NCBI GenBank assembly: GCA_010015655.1
Contig: ML976687.1
Location: 358,240 to 422,239, forward strand
Reading direction: 5' to 3'
DNA from: Bimuria novae-zelandiae CBS 107.79
Lineage: Eukaryota; Ascomycota; Dothideomycetes; Pleosporales; Didymosphaeriaceae
DNA: 64,000 bases
In this document: positions 31,863-46,070 of the stretch, piece by piece
Position numbering within the stretch: position 1 is the first letter of the stretch
Layout of the letters: each line of letters starts with the position of its first letter
Notes under the pieces: generated by a model
Database searches by the model: none
Told to the model about the DNA's origin: nothing
What the model saw: the letters and a program-made list of their open reading frames with translations, nothing else
Position numbers and translations under genes: made by a program

Positions 31863-34800
31863 ATGGCTCCTTCCGCAAACGGCGCGACCGCGCACATGGC
31901 GACAACGACACTCAAGGTGGAGGGTATGACATGCGGCGCATGCACCTCCGCCATCGAGTCTGGGTTTCAGGGTGTTGGTGGAGTAGGCAATGTCTCAATC
32001 AGCTTGGTCATGGAACGCGCCGTCATACAACACGACCCCGAGACAATATCGGTCGACCAGATCAAAGAGATTATCGAGGACAGGGGCTTCGACGCCGATG
32101 TTCTGTCGACCGACTTGCCGGCTACACACAACACGGACGACCACTTCCTGAGCGACTCGGAAGATGAGGACGAAACCTCGGACAAAAACGTTGCGACGAC
32201 TACCCTCTCGGTAGGCGGCATGACATGCGGCGCATGTACGTCTGCTGTTGAAGGCGCGTTCAAGGACGTAGCGGGAATAAAGTCCTTCAGCATATCCTTG
32301 CTGTCTGAGCGGGCTGTCATCGAGCACGACACCACACTTCTACCGCCGGAGAAATTGGCCGAGACAATAGAAGACGTGGGCTTCGATGCCGAGGTGCTGG
32401 ATACCGTGGCCGCCACATCAGCGCCGAAGAAGAGCAAGGGCAGCAAAAGGCAGAAGACGTTGACCACGACTATCGCAGTAGAGGGCATGACTTGCGGTGC
32501 CTGCACCTCGGCCATTGAGAGTAGTTTCAAGGACGTTGAGGGTGTATACCAATTCAACGTGAGCCTGTTGGCGAACCGCGCTGTGCTTGTACACGACCCC
32601 GCCAAACTCACAGAGGACCAAATCGTCGAGATCATCGAAGATCGTGGCTTCGATGCCAAGGTCCTGTCTTCCGTGGACGGAAGCATGCAGAAGGATACTG
32701 CGACGAACGGACCTGTACACCTTAAAGTCTTCGGACTTGCAAACGCAAAGGCCGCGGAAGATCTAGCCACCCTGCTCATGAAGCGCCCTGGCATTTCGTC
32801 TGTAACCGTAAACTTCAGCACTTCGAGAGCGACCATCCATCGCAATCCCCAAATCATCGGTCTCCGTGCAACGGTCGAAGCAGTAGAAGAAGCAGGGTAC
32901 AGCGCATTGGTTGCCGACCTCGACGACAACAATGCACAGCTCGAATCGCTCGCGAAGACCAAGGAAATCCAGGAGTGGAGACACGCGGTCATCTTCTCCG
33001 CCTGGTTCGCTGTTCCAGTCTTCCTCACCAGCATGTTTATCCCAATGTTCCTCCCTTTCCTGAATTACGGCGCTATCCGTATTATACCCGGTCTATACTT
33101 AGGCGATATTGTTTGCCTTGCCCTGACCATCCCCGTGCAATTTGGAATTGGCAAGAGATTTTATGTCTCTGCCTACAAGTCTCTTAGCCATGGCTCGCCC
33201 ACCATGGACGTTTTGTTCGTTCTTGGAACTTCTACGGCTTTCTTCTTCAGCATTGCGACAATGTTGGTATCGCTGTTTAGTTCGCAACATACCAAGCCTA
33301 CGACTCTATTCGACACTAGCACTATGCTCATCACCTTCATCAGTCTGGGAAGGTATCTCGAGAACTCAGCAAAGGGACATACTTCCAAGGCACTCTCCAA
33401 TTTGATGTCCCTCGCTCCGTCCATGGCTACTATCTACGCGGATCCTATTGCTGCAGCCAAGGCTGCTGAAGGTTGGGACCTCGACGAAAAGGCCGACCGA
33501 AAATCTTTGGATGGCAACGCTGCTGAAGAAAGAGTTATTGCTACCGAGCTAATCGAGGTTGGCGACGTAGTTATTCTTCGACCTGGTGACAACATTCCCG
33601 CTGATGGTACTGTTACACGCGGCGAGTCGTATCTGGATGAGAGCATGGTCACTGGTGAAGCGATGCCGATTTTGAAAAAGAAAGGAGCCCGGCTTATGGC
33701 TGGTACCGTCAACGGCGCTGGTCGTTTGGAGTTCGTCGTAACTCGAGCCGGTCGTGACACTCAGCTCAGCCAGATCGTTCGCCTTGTGCAGGAAGCTCAG
33801 ACTAGCCGTGCACCCATTCAACGCCTCGCAGACACCGTCGCCGGATACTTCGTCCCCATCATCATCACCCTTGGCCTTGCGACCTTTGTGTCCTGGATGG
33901 TACTCAGCCATGTTCTGCCGTACCCACCAAAGGTCTTTATGGATCATGCCAGCGGTGGCAAGCTCATGGTTTGCGTCAAGCTCTGTATTGCGGTTATTGT
34001 CTTCGCTTGTCCTTGCGCCCTAGGTCTTGCAACTCCAACTGCGGTCATGGTCGGTACCGGTGTTGGTGCTGAACAAGGCATTCTTGTCAAGGGCGGTGCC
34101 GCACTGGAGACTGCTACTAAGGTCAATCACATCGTCTTTGACAAAACCGGTACTTTGACTGTTGGCAAGATGAGCGTGAGCCAGGCTGACATCTTGGGTG
34201 AATGGGCTAGCCCGCAAAAGAAGAACCTCTGGTGGACTCTGATAGGTCTTGCCGAGATGGGCTCTGAGCATCCGATTGCAAGAGCCATTGTCAATTCAGC
34301 AAAGGAGCATCTTCGTCTTGAGCCTGATGGCGTACTCGATGGTGCAGTAGGTGACTTTGAGGCTGTCGTTGGTAAAGGTATCACCGCAAACGTCGAAGCT
34401 GCCGGTTTCAACGAGCGCACTCGCTACAAGGTTCTCATCGGTAACGCCACGTTCCTTACGATGGAAGGCGTCGATGTCCCAGACTTTATCGAAGAACCCC
34501 TTACTCCCGCTGCGAACGCCAATTCATCAGGACAAGCGCGCTCAGCTGGCACTACGACCATCCACACTGCTATCGGCAAGACCTACACTGGTACTCTGAG
34601 TCTGTCTGATACCATCAAGCCTTCCGCCCGCACTGCCATTCTCGCCCTTCGTCGTCTCGGCATAACCTCCTCCATCGTCACCGGCGACACATCAGCCTCT
34701 GCCCTCGTAGTCGCAGCAGCAGTCGGCATCGACCCCGAGGACGTCCACGCATCCGCCACCCCAGCCGACAAGAAAGCCATTGTCGCAGACCTCCAATCCC

Positions 34801-35357
34801 GCGGCCAAGTCATCGGCATGGTCGGCGACGGAATCAACGACTCTCCCGCCCTCGCTTCCGCCGACGTCGGCATCGCCCTATCCACCGGCACGGACGTCGC
34901 CATGGAAGCCGCCTCCATCGTCCTCATGTCCAACACAGACCTCCTCGCCATCCCCGCCTCTCTCTGCCTCAGCAGAGCCATCTTCTCCCGCATCAAGCTC
35001 AATCTCGCATGGGCCTGCATGTACAATTTCATCGGCCTGCCCTTCGCTATGGGCTTCTTCCTCCCCTGGGGCCTATCCTTGCATCCCATGGCTGCTGGCG
35101 CCGCAATGGCGTGTTCTTCCGTCTCTGTGGTCATGAGCTCGCTGCACCTCAAGTTCTGGCATCGCCCTAGCTGGATGAAGGTTAGTCTCCTGGATCCTGG
35201 CGCGGATGTCAGCGAGAAGGATATCCAGAAGGAGAATATTCAGAAGAAGGGCGTGTTTGGCACCGCGCTAGAGTGGGTGAAGGATGCGTGGGCGGCGCGC
35301 AAGAGGAATCAGGAAGAGGCTGGGTATGTGCCGTTGAGGGATATGGGCGAGAATTGA
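31863..35357 (+). CDS. CCC2: copper-transporting P1B-type ATPase
   Basis: Intron-free, 1164 residues, ATG at 31863. Three HMA copper-binding domains carry GMTCGACTSA (CxxC at residues 24-27, 122-125 and 211-214); a fourth HMA-like fold (about 283-350) has lost its CxxC. The catalytic core is complete: TGE 597-599, the CPC ion-binding motif 716-718 in ACPCALGLATPTA, phosphorylation DKTGT from D760, SEHP in the nucleotide domain, GDGIND 988-993, and the NLAWACMYNF and MSS membrane motifs of copper pumps. By homology it moves Cu(I) into the trans-Golgi lumen for multicopper oxidases, including those used in reductive iron uptake; this fits the siderophore carrier at 61 kb only loosely. Length and order match CCC2/ATP7 relatives. 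The gene is intact despite standing next to 20 kb of transposons. Confidence 0.96.
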   Translation: MAPSANGATAHMATTTLKVEGMTCGACTSAIESGFQGVGGVGNVSISLVMERAVIQHDPETISVDQIKEIIEDRGFDADVLSTDLPATHNTDDHFLSDSEDEDETSDKNVATTTLSVGGMTCGACTSAVEGAFKDVAGIKSFSISLLSERAVIEHDTTLLPPEKLAETIEDVGFDAEVLDTVAATSAPKKSKGSKRQKTLTTTIAVEGMTCGACTSAIESSFKDVEGVYQFNVSLLANRAVLVHDPAKLTEDQIVEIIEDRGFDAKVLSSVDGSMQKDTATNGPVHLKVFGLANAKAAEDLATLLMKRPGISSVTVNFSTSRATIHRNPQIIGLRATVEAVEEAGYSALVADLDDNNAQLESLAKTKEIQEWRHAVIFSAWFAVPVFLTSMFIPMFLPFLNYGAIRIIPGLYLGDIVCLALTIPVQFGIGKRFYVSAYKSLSHGSPTMDVLFVLGTSTAFFFSIATMLVSLFSSQHTKPTTLFDTSTMLITFISLGRYLENSAKGHTSKALSNLMSLAPSMATIYADPIAAAKAAEGWDLDEKADRKSLDGNAAEERVIATELIEVGDVVILRPGDNIPADGTVTRGESYLDESMVTGEAMPILKKKGARLMAGTVNGAGRLEFVVTRAGRDTQLSQIVRLVQEAQTSRAPIQRLADTVAGYFVPIIITLGLATFVSWMVLSHVLPYPPKVFMDHASGGKLMVCVKLCIAVIVFACPCALGLATPTAVMVGTGVGAEQGILVKGGAALETATKVNHIVFDKTGTLTVGKMSVSQADILGEWASPQKKNLWWTLIGLAEMGSEHPIARAIVNSAKEHLRLEPDGVLDGAVGDFEAVVGKGITANVEAAGFNERTRYKVLIGNATFLTMEGVDVPDFIEEPLTPAANANSSGQARSAGTTTIHTAIGKTYTGTLSLSDTIKPSARTAILALRRLGITSSIVTGDTSASALVVAAAVGIDPEDVHASATPADKKAIVADLQSRGQVIGMVGDGINDSPALASADVGIALSTGTDVAMEAASIVLMSNTDLLAIPASLCLSRAIFSRIKLNLAWACMYNFIGLPFAMGFFLPWGLSLHPMAAGAAMACSSVSVVMSSLHLKFWHRPSWMKVSLLDPGADVSEKDIQKENIQKKGVFGTALEWVKDAWAARKRNQEEAGYVPLRDMGEN

Positions 35358-36195
35358 AGATAGGGACGATGATGTTCATGTTGTTTATATGTTGTTGCGC
35401 GTTTTAGGATCCCACCCTCTGCTTTTGTATATGTTTCTTTTCCGTTCTGTTAAATTTGCTTTGTGTATTTGAGTTGAGATGGTACATAGTCAAAGATATG
35501 TGCAAACATATTAGACACGCACACCCGAGATACTGTGAACCTAAGATGAGGCTGAAAAGTGATGATATGCATAATCTACGAAGGGTGAGCGCTGAGAGCG
35601 TATATACCAGCAGTCAGGGGTCACCGCTCCTCCGGGAAGCTGCATACGCCAGCAATCAGGTGTCACCGCTTCTCCGGGAAGCTGCATATGCCATATGAAA
35701 CATAACCAATGAAGGGAAACGAGCCATCTGCAGGCTGGCAGCCTCACCGGAAGCTTCACCCATCACAGATACTCCACGTCTCCCTAAGTGAATGATGATA
35801 TGAGAACACATGGACTACATATCAAACTAGCCTATCAATATTCACGACAATGATATGTTGCCTTCCTCTATTTGACCAGATCTGACACTGCTTAACGAGT
35901 GATTACCATCTCAAAATTTCCCAAATCTATCTTCGCATTGCCTCACATATGCATCGTGGGAACCCAGGGGCGCACATGTCTCAAAACACAGGTAGCATCT
36001 ACCATCAATATCCTCGCTGTACGCACCACATTTGAAATAGCACAAGAGAGTTTATTGCATGTGCATGAGGGAACATATTAACCTTATATTTGTCTTCCAT
36101 TAACTTAATAAAGAGTTTGTCTCTTTACTTACCCTTTAAAATCCCTAATCCTCATCCCCAAACTTCTAAAATATATACAAAGAAAACCCCCCCTT
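35358..36195. other. intergenic between CCC2 and the xylanase pseudogene
   Basis: Holds the tandem 42-bp repeat at 35607-35690. Otherwise no gene or motif that I can support. Confidence 0.5.
35607..35690. repeat. tandem duplication of a 42-bp unit
   Basis: Copies 35607-35648 and 35649-35690 (CCAGCA.TCAGG.GTCACCGCT.CTCCGGGAAGCTGCATA) differ at a few positions. About 250 bp downstream of the CCC2 stop. Possibly a minisatellite; a shorter related stretch (CCGGAAGCTTCACC) follows at about 35747. Confidence 0.8.
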
Positions 36196-37625
36196 CTACG
36201 CCAAAACATCACAAAGCGCATTATACGCTTCCTTCGCCTTAAACCCCTGATTAAACAGTAACGGATTCTCCCCCTTCCTCCAACTATCCTTATCACTCAC
36301 CCCCCACACCGTCACGCCCACACACTTCTCCTTATTAAGACACGCCTTCACCGCTGTTGTATAATCACTTGCACTCGCCCCTTTAATATCCAACTCCGTC
36401 ATCGCACACTCGCTTACATTCGCGCAGACGAGTTTAAGTGCAGCAGGGACATCGGAAATAGGCCATGTACCCCCGAGATGACTCTGCGGCCCGACGCCAT
36501 CGATAGGGACGCCGGCTGCGACCCATTTTTTTACGGCGGCGGCGAGGCCTTTTGTTTTGGCGTAGGAGGGGGAGTCGAGGTTGTAGTCGTTGATGTAGAG
36601 TTTTGCGGTGGGGCCTGCGGCGCGTGCGGTTGTGAAGGCTAGTGCGACGAAATCCTCACCTAATACATTGTAGAAGACGCTGGAGCGGAAACCGCCATCT
36701 TCTGCGAACCTATACGCAGTATTAGTAGGATGTTAATGGGGAATTGGGGGAAAAATACTGACATTTCGTTTACTACATAAACCTTCCCCTTGTACGCGCC
36801 TATGAGTTTCTGAATATGCGACACCATGACCTCGCTCAGTTTCGTTTTATCCGTAATAGAAGACACCCACGTCGGTAACTGGCTGTGCCAAACCGTGGTA
36901 TGTCCCCTTACTAATTTTTTTATTCGTCTCTGCGAAATTGACCAGGAAATTCGCGCTGTTGAGCGTGAGTTTCCCTTTGGTGGCTTCGGTGGCGTCCTAC
37001 TTCATGCTGTTTTCGGGCGTGAGTTGGCCGAAGTTGTCTTTGATGATTTGTGCGGATTGGCCTGAGGATAGGAGGCCACGGTCGGAGGCGGTGCCGAGAT
37101 ATTTTTTGCCGTGGGCTTTGAAGGCGGCGTCGAGTGAGCATTTTACGCCGTTGGCGCCGGAGCCGGAGGGATGGGGGCGGCGGGTATGCTGGCGGCGCTG
37201 GATGCTGCGACGGGTTGTACGACGGGCGTGGGGGAGGCTATGAGTGTTGCGAGTGTTGAGGGGAGGGCAACTGGAGCAGTGCCATTGCCTGGTGCTACAG
37301 TCGGTTCTACTATGACACTCGTTGCGTTACTGGATGGAATTGGAGCACCAGAGGGGTCCTGTGGTGCCACAGTCGTGGACAGAGCATCTGGAGCTGGAGC
37401 TGGAGCTGGAGCGGGCGCTGGGCCTGATCCGTTGGGGTTTCCTCCAACACACTGGGAGTAATAGTCATTGTGTTTGGTACATGTCCATCCCTCCGCACAG
37501 GCTGATTCGCCCTGGAAGCTCTGGCCTCTGCATTGTCCGTACGGCTAGACGGCAGCGAGAACAGCGGTAGAGGAAGACAGGAAGGTGACCGCAAGGTAGA
37601 TCGAAGTGCCACGCATGTGAACCAT
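36196..37625 (-). pseudogene. GH10 endo-1,4-beta-xylanase with CBM1, multiply disabled
   Basis: Minus strand from ATG 37625. Order: signal peptide; CBM1 cellulose-binding module ([12 protein letters not shown]...[14 protein letters not shown]); Pro/Ala/Thr linker (about 37145-37440); GH10 catalytic domain. GH10 evidence: [36 protein letters not shown], the catalytic acid/base block [13 protein letters not shown], and TELDI (nucleophile Glu) near the end, ITVWG-like [14 protein letters not shown] 53-bp intron lies at 36710-36762. Lesions: TAG at 37545-37547 between signal peptide and CBM1; frame change in the linker near 37145-37190; TAG at 36997-36999 replacing the conserved Trp of ENSMKWDATE; an extra A in an A7 run near 36915-36921. 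The first about 1 kb cannot be translated through. The enzyme family degrades plant xylan outside the cell. Confidence 0.9.
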
Positions 37626-41114
<3,489 letters not shown>

Positions 41115-41190
41115 TACTATACTGCATCGCTGTTACGACCACGAACCCCACAAGGATGAAGAAGCCAGACAATTACGCCAAGAGAGTAAT

Positions 41191-41520
41191 TGTTGACGAA
41201 GTAGCAGAGTTAACGGGACCTAACAGGGCGCGGGGCAGCTTAGTCAGCAGTCACGTGACGAAGTCCCGTATAAAGGGAAGTCCCATAGGACTACCGTAGT
41301 CCCTGGGACTACAGGGCCTTGGCGGGACTACAAAGAAGGAATAGGCTAGTATATAGTGTGGCGACTTTCCTATTGTTGTTTCCTTCCTCGTAGTTAACTT
41401 ATATATCTTCTGTGCGAGTACGTTCTCCTATACAGACTAATAGTTATCTTATTCGTTATAAGATTAGATTGTCTAGCCGCGCTAAGTGTCGCATTAACTT
41501 GTACCACTGAATAATCCGTG
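41191..41520. repeat. possible LTR/leader of a Copia element
   Basis: Non-RIP sequence starting TGTTGACGAAGTAG just upstream of a Copia-like coding relic, rich in inverted TAGTCCC/GGGACTA motifs (41260-41335). I found no second copy in the window, so the LTR call rests on position and the TG start only. Confidence 0.35.
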
Positions 41521-41524
41521 AAGC

Positions 41525-42490
41525 ACCACGATACCTTACCGCCCTAACCCGGATCGGAACAAGGTGTGAGAGCCTCATAACATATAAGGACTACTAGTAC
41601 CTAGTCCTAGACTATCCAAAGAGATTAAAGAACTTCCAACTAGTACAGGCTACGTAAGCTAAGGTTATAAAGGCCTTAAAGGATCTAAAGTAAGCTAAGA
41701 GAATTAGTAATATCCTTACAAAAAATAGGATAACTATTAAGAAGGTAGATAAGCTAATAAAGCTTAATAATAAAAAGACATTAATTAGTTATAATTAAAG
41801 GTTTGCTACCTATAGCTTATTCTCTATTATATAGCTATAACAGGTGTAGTAGAAAGCGCTACCTATAATCATTAACTAATAAATTTTAGACCTTAGTTCT
41901 AATATTTATATCTGTAACTCGACTTGTTTTAGATAGATAAAGACACGTAAGGCAGAACTAGAGGATATTCTCTTTATAAATGGATTAATAGTACCTATAT
42001 AAGCCTAAGGAAAAGTTACTTTTAATATAAATATACCTTATAGTATAAGTTAAATTTAGCTTATAGATATTACTCTTGTAGAAGGTTTCTTTACGAACGT
42101 TATAAGCCTCTTAAGATGCTAAGTAGTAGGAGTGCAGTTTAACTTAAAATAAAATATAATATATTAGTATTATCTATTAAATGTTATCTGCTTACTATAG
42201 CACAAGGATAGCTATTAGATTATTAATACTAAGGATAATAACTAACTAACGCTAAGTAGTTTTTCTGCAGCGCTCTAGCAAATATATAAGGCCTTAGAAG
42301 AAAATTAACGTTTAATTATAGTATCCTATATTAAAGCTTATAAGCTATTTGCCTATGCAAACAAGAAAGCAATTAATTATATAAATAAAAACGTAAGAGG
42401 GATAGCTCTAGATCTAGATACCTAAGCACTTTAATTATAAGAATACAATATATGCATTAAAGCAAAATTAGTAGCTTAAGTAAGTAGACG
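41525..42490 (+). pseudogene. Copia gag-protease fragment, RIP-decayed
   Basis: Plus-strand relic, TpA-rich with many stops. Around 41880-41910 the frame reads ILDLSSNIYICNS, the mutated form of the Copia aspartic protease block (WILDSGA..H.CN). Following sequence (AYGKVTFNINIPY, LVEGFFTNVISL, GVQFN) matches the usual stretch after the protease. Integrase and reverse transcriptase are absent before sequence character changes at about 42500. Confidence 0.65.
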
Positions 42491-43588
42491 CTAGCCTAAA
42501 GAACAGGCTAAAAGGCTATTATTGGGAGGACTTGTTGCACTAGTGCTAAAAGGAAATACTTAATAACGAGTTACATTGGTTGATCTATTTCTTCTCTTCG
42601 TTCTATCTACTGAGGAGCGAAGTACATCGCGGGGTATGGAAGCTAGTCCCATATGGGGCTCGCTCCACACATGTAGTGTTTTGCAACACGACAGAGGCCT
42701 CGAGATTGTTAATCCGACAGCTATTCTATTATATTATAATTAATCTTATGTAGCTTATCCCTACAGAGGAGACCTGCTATAATAGAGACTAATACTTGCT
42801 ATACGCCGTGTGCGAGTACTTAAAGTAGTATAAAGTAACTATACTTATAGACAAGTTACTGCACTTAGTAGTACTAGCTCTAAAAGTAATAATTAATAAA
42901 ATCTAACGTTAGTATAGGTATATTATGCGAAGTTTAGGTATGGTTCCTGCGTCTGCGACGAATGATCTTCAGCCACACGCATCCTGACGCCAAACTGGGT
43001 TTTATTTCTCCAGTGGGGCTCTGGTGCCAGCTCACCTCATTCCCTATATCTGCTTCTTGACGAGAACAAGTACGGTAACTTCCAAAGGTTGCATGAACAC
43101 ACAATTGTCCTCATCACCATCCCGTAAACTTCACGGAAAGGAACGAAACACCAGCGAGGAAAACCACGAGCATTACTAGTTAGTCGGATCCCGTAGGCCG
43201 GGCTCTAGTCACGCAGCGGGGTACGCCAAGGTGTGGTTAATATATCTAAATACCCGGTGCTCTGGTTAGCCCCCACCGCCAATCGTACACGAGACTCAAG
43301 GATTTGGTATGCCTCCCGGCTCAGCCTTACGCCTGGGCCACCCCTTGCTTGATCAGTGGACCACAAATACGCCATTAGCGTGTTCTATAGTTCTTCCAGA
43401 AGAGCTGCTTCGGTTCTATCGGCAGCGAGCACTCGGACGAAGACATATATGACCACAGCTACGCGTAACTGATCAACCAATCAGGCAAGCGACTGTAAAA
43501 GTAACATTCGCCGGGCGGCAATTGGACGGGCAACATCTTGATCATCGAACGACTTCGTTAATATCGGTTGGGCATCGATACCGTCAAC
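42491..43588. other. mixed relic DNA, no gene assigned
   Basis: 42550-42720 is GC-normal and may be an LTR or insertion edge. 42720-42920 is AT-rich with a coding-like but stop-broken plus frame (QYLLYAVCEYLK..YKVTILIDKLLHL), perhaps a BTB-type relic; not certain. 42960-43588 is ordinary DNA upstream of the zinc-finger gene. Confidence 0.35.
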
Positions 43589-45129
43589 ATGGACCAGGGT
43601 CTTGGGCCTCCACAACAGTCCCCAGACGATTATTCTGCAAGAGAGAGACGAGAAAGAACTGGTGTCGCGGTAGGCATCTCTTTGGGTGTAATTATACTCT
43701 TTGCAGGGCCCTTGTGCCTGTTATACTTTGCAAATTGGCGCAGACGACGGAGGAATAAAAAGCTGGGACTGGGAGATCTCGAGGGAACAACTGCTGTGTC
43801 GCATAGCGAGAAAAATGGCACGACTTGGTTTGAGCATACAGCAGTTTCTACACTCACGACAACAGTACTCACACCAGAGGATGCTCTGCCTACTGAGGCT
43901 GAGATCGAAGAATGGCGAGCACTTCAGCGCGGTCGGAAGAAGACGGGCCCTGAAGGACTAAAGCGAGCCCCGACGGCGACATTGGACAGCAGCTGTTCGA
44001 CCTCTAAAGCCATCCAGCCGTTTACACCGAACGAGATCCTGGGGCTAGACAAAGCCTCTTACTTACGGAATTTGCCCGTAACAGGTGGTCCATCGTCAAC
44101 CACTGGAGGGCCGCCAACCATAACCGTGGTTCCATCGCAGGTTCCTACCATCGCGAAGCCTGAGTTCGCAAGCAAGTCAAGCAACAAAGGTCGGAAAGTC
44201 TCAGACAGCGACGAATGCGTTAGTCCTTGGGTGGTCGAACATGAACCAAATCCAGTCATATTCAAGCATTTGCTGGGGCCGAAGGACGAAGTATTTGGTA
44301 ACGGAAGCTCGGCTTATGAACCTCAGGATCGGGAAATTTCTTTCTACGAGAGTCGTCCCAATAACATGATGGATATCGACGGTACGTACCGCCTCGTTGA
44401 ATTCACAGTTCTAGCAACGATGTACCCCATGATATCCAGCTAAATACATTTTGCTTTAGAAGAGAATCAACGCAGTCAGGAATTGGAGCACAATGCCGAT
44501 GGTCCTAACCTCACAAGTGAGCGGGAAAACTCAAAAGAAAGCAGTTCTTCAGAGGATGCTTCGACTTCCTCTCCATCCGCCAGCAACAATTCTCAGGACT
44601 CCTCCGACCCACTCATGTCACCAAAACAGCTGGAAAGAGATTCACAATCACCCACCTCGTTCAGGGTGCCGGACGTGTATCAGCAGCTTGCATTAGCATC
44701 CGGGAGCGAGCAACAAACCGCTCAAGTACCGGGGAATACGACTTGCAGTCGTTGCAGCCGCGACTTTAAGACCACTGGACAGCTAAAGTAAGACTGATTT
44801 CCATCATGCATCCAGCTATGTTACAGCTTTACCCTTTCTCGTCTCGTTGTCACTCACTTAAGTACAGCGCGCACATCCATCGCAAACACGTTCGCCGTTA
44901 CTCATGCTCCATCTGCCCGAGTAGCTTCCACCTGAAAACCGATCTGAAGCGCCACAAGCTTACCGTGCACCGGAAAGAACTCCCGATTGAAGCGCGTGGC
45001 TTCCGGTGCCCCAATCAAGGATGCTCGATTCCTGAGAAGACCTTCCTGCGCCGGGATAACTTCGACAGACACGTGGCGAGATGTGTTCGGCGAACGGAAT
45101 CTGAACATCCGCGGACAATGAGTGATTAA
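43589..45129 (+). CDS. C2H2 zinc-finger protein with N-terminal membrane segment (460 aa)
   Basis: Three exons, 43589-44381, 44460-44787 and 44868-45129; both introns (78 and 80 bp) have GT-AG ends and keep the frame (1383 bp). ATG chosen at 43589; the longer frame begins with TTG. Residues about 26-48 (VAVGISLGVIILFAGPLCLLYFA) are a strong transmembrane helix followed by NWRRRRRNKK, a stop-transfer/basic cluster. The middle is Ser/Thr/Pro-rich. The last about 120 residues carry three zinc fingers: CSRC...H....H, split by intron 2 and complete only after splicing; YSCSIC...HKLTVH; and FRCPNQGC...HVARC. Domain order suggests a membrane-tethered transcription factor released by cleavage, or an upstream exon encoding an extracellular part that I have missed. 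Convergent with the SANT gene. No ortholog named. Confidence 0.8.
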
Positions 45130-46070
45130 ATGATGTCTGTGGGAGCGAGCGGATGATTTGCCCGAGGTGGGAACTCAACGAGTGCACAGCTTAGCGTTTG
45201 GGCAAGAAGATATCGAGGACGGATGTTAAGTACTATTCGATTCAAACTCGCTCTAGTTCGTCTTCCCGACACTCAGCTATGTTGGAAGTCTGTTCAAAAT
45301 GAATGGCATCGATTTTCAGCTGTGAGCAAAGACGGAATGGCGGGGCAAGAAGCTAATGGCAGAGCGGGCCGACGAACCGATCTGATTACTCCAAGACCCA
45401 CTCGGGTCCTCACTCCCTGCAGAACAAGATGGGGGCCAGATGCATAGGCTAAGAGCATATGCTTTACAAACGCGCGTGGTTTGCCAAAAATATTGGGCGG
45501 AAACCAGTTACTGGAGGTAAATATGACTTGGAAGGTCGATCGAAGAGTGAGAGCAAAACAGAGATTGCTCACAGCGTAATCTTGCATTAGTTGCGATGAT
45601 ACAGAGCACTAGAGCTTGGTCGCATCACTTGCAGCAGAGCGGTGACTACCCTCTTCAAGAATAAACGTTGCCTGACCTGGTGCCATACAGGGAGCCCTAC
45701 GGAAATCTTTCTAGGAAAGGAACCAGTGGCTATTGTGGACTCTATAGCCCAGGAGATTCGTGATGTAAAGTTTCATCGAATTTCTACCAAATAAGTACCC
45801 CGGTGCTTCCCGGATGCTACTCGTTCGCCATGCTCGTGTAAGTTCGCAAGACTATGCCGCGCCTCCATAGTTTTTGAAAATACAGTGCAGATGAACGCAG
45901 AAAATGGAGGGAAACCTCGTGGAAAATTCCATATCGTCAAACGCCATGTCTTTTACAACAAGTTCCTAGCATGCCACACGATCAAAGAAACGCTCAAAGT
46001 CATGGCAATTGTCCAAGAAGTATTTGGCCACTTGCCAACCGTCAGGTCCACCTCCTCTCACCCAAACAGA
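45130..46070. other. intergenic between convergent genes
   Basis: 3' flank shared by the zinc-finger gene (+) and the SANT-like gene (-). Small frames here show no recognisable product. Confidence 0.5.

Noticed and set aside
31967..33034. 355-codon open frame antisense to the copper ATPase
   Set aside because: It mirrors the GC-rich codon pattern of the CCC2 gene and its product is Ser/Thr-rich shadow sequence; the sense frame has complete ATPase motifs.
34583..35152. 189-codon minus-strand frame at the ATPase 3' end
   Set aside because: Antisense shadow of conserved ATPase sequence (GDGIND to TM7-8).
37388..37415. Minisatellite GGAGCT repeats as an independent repeat feature
   Set aside because: This is the Pro-Ala linker-coding part of the xylanase pseudogene.
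42720..42920. BTB-domain gene remnant
   Set aside because: Only a vague resemblance in a stop-riddled AT-rich stretch; not enough to name.
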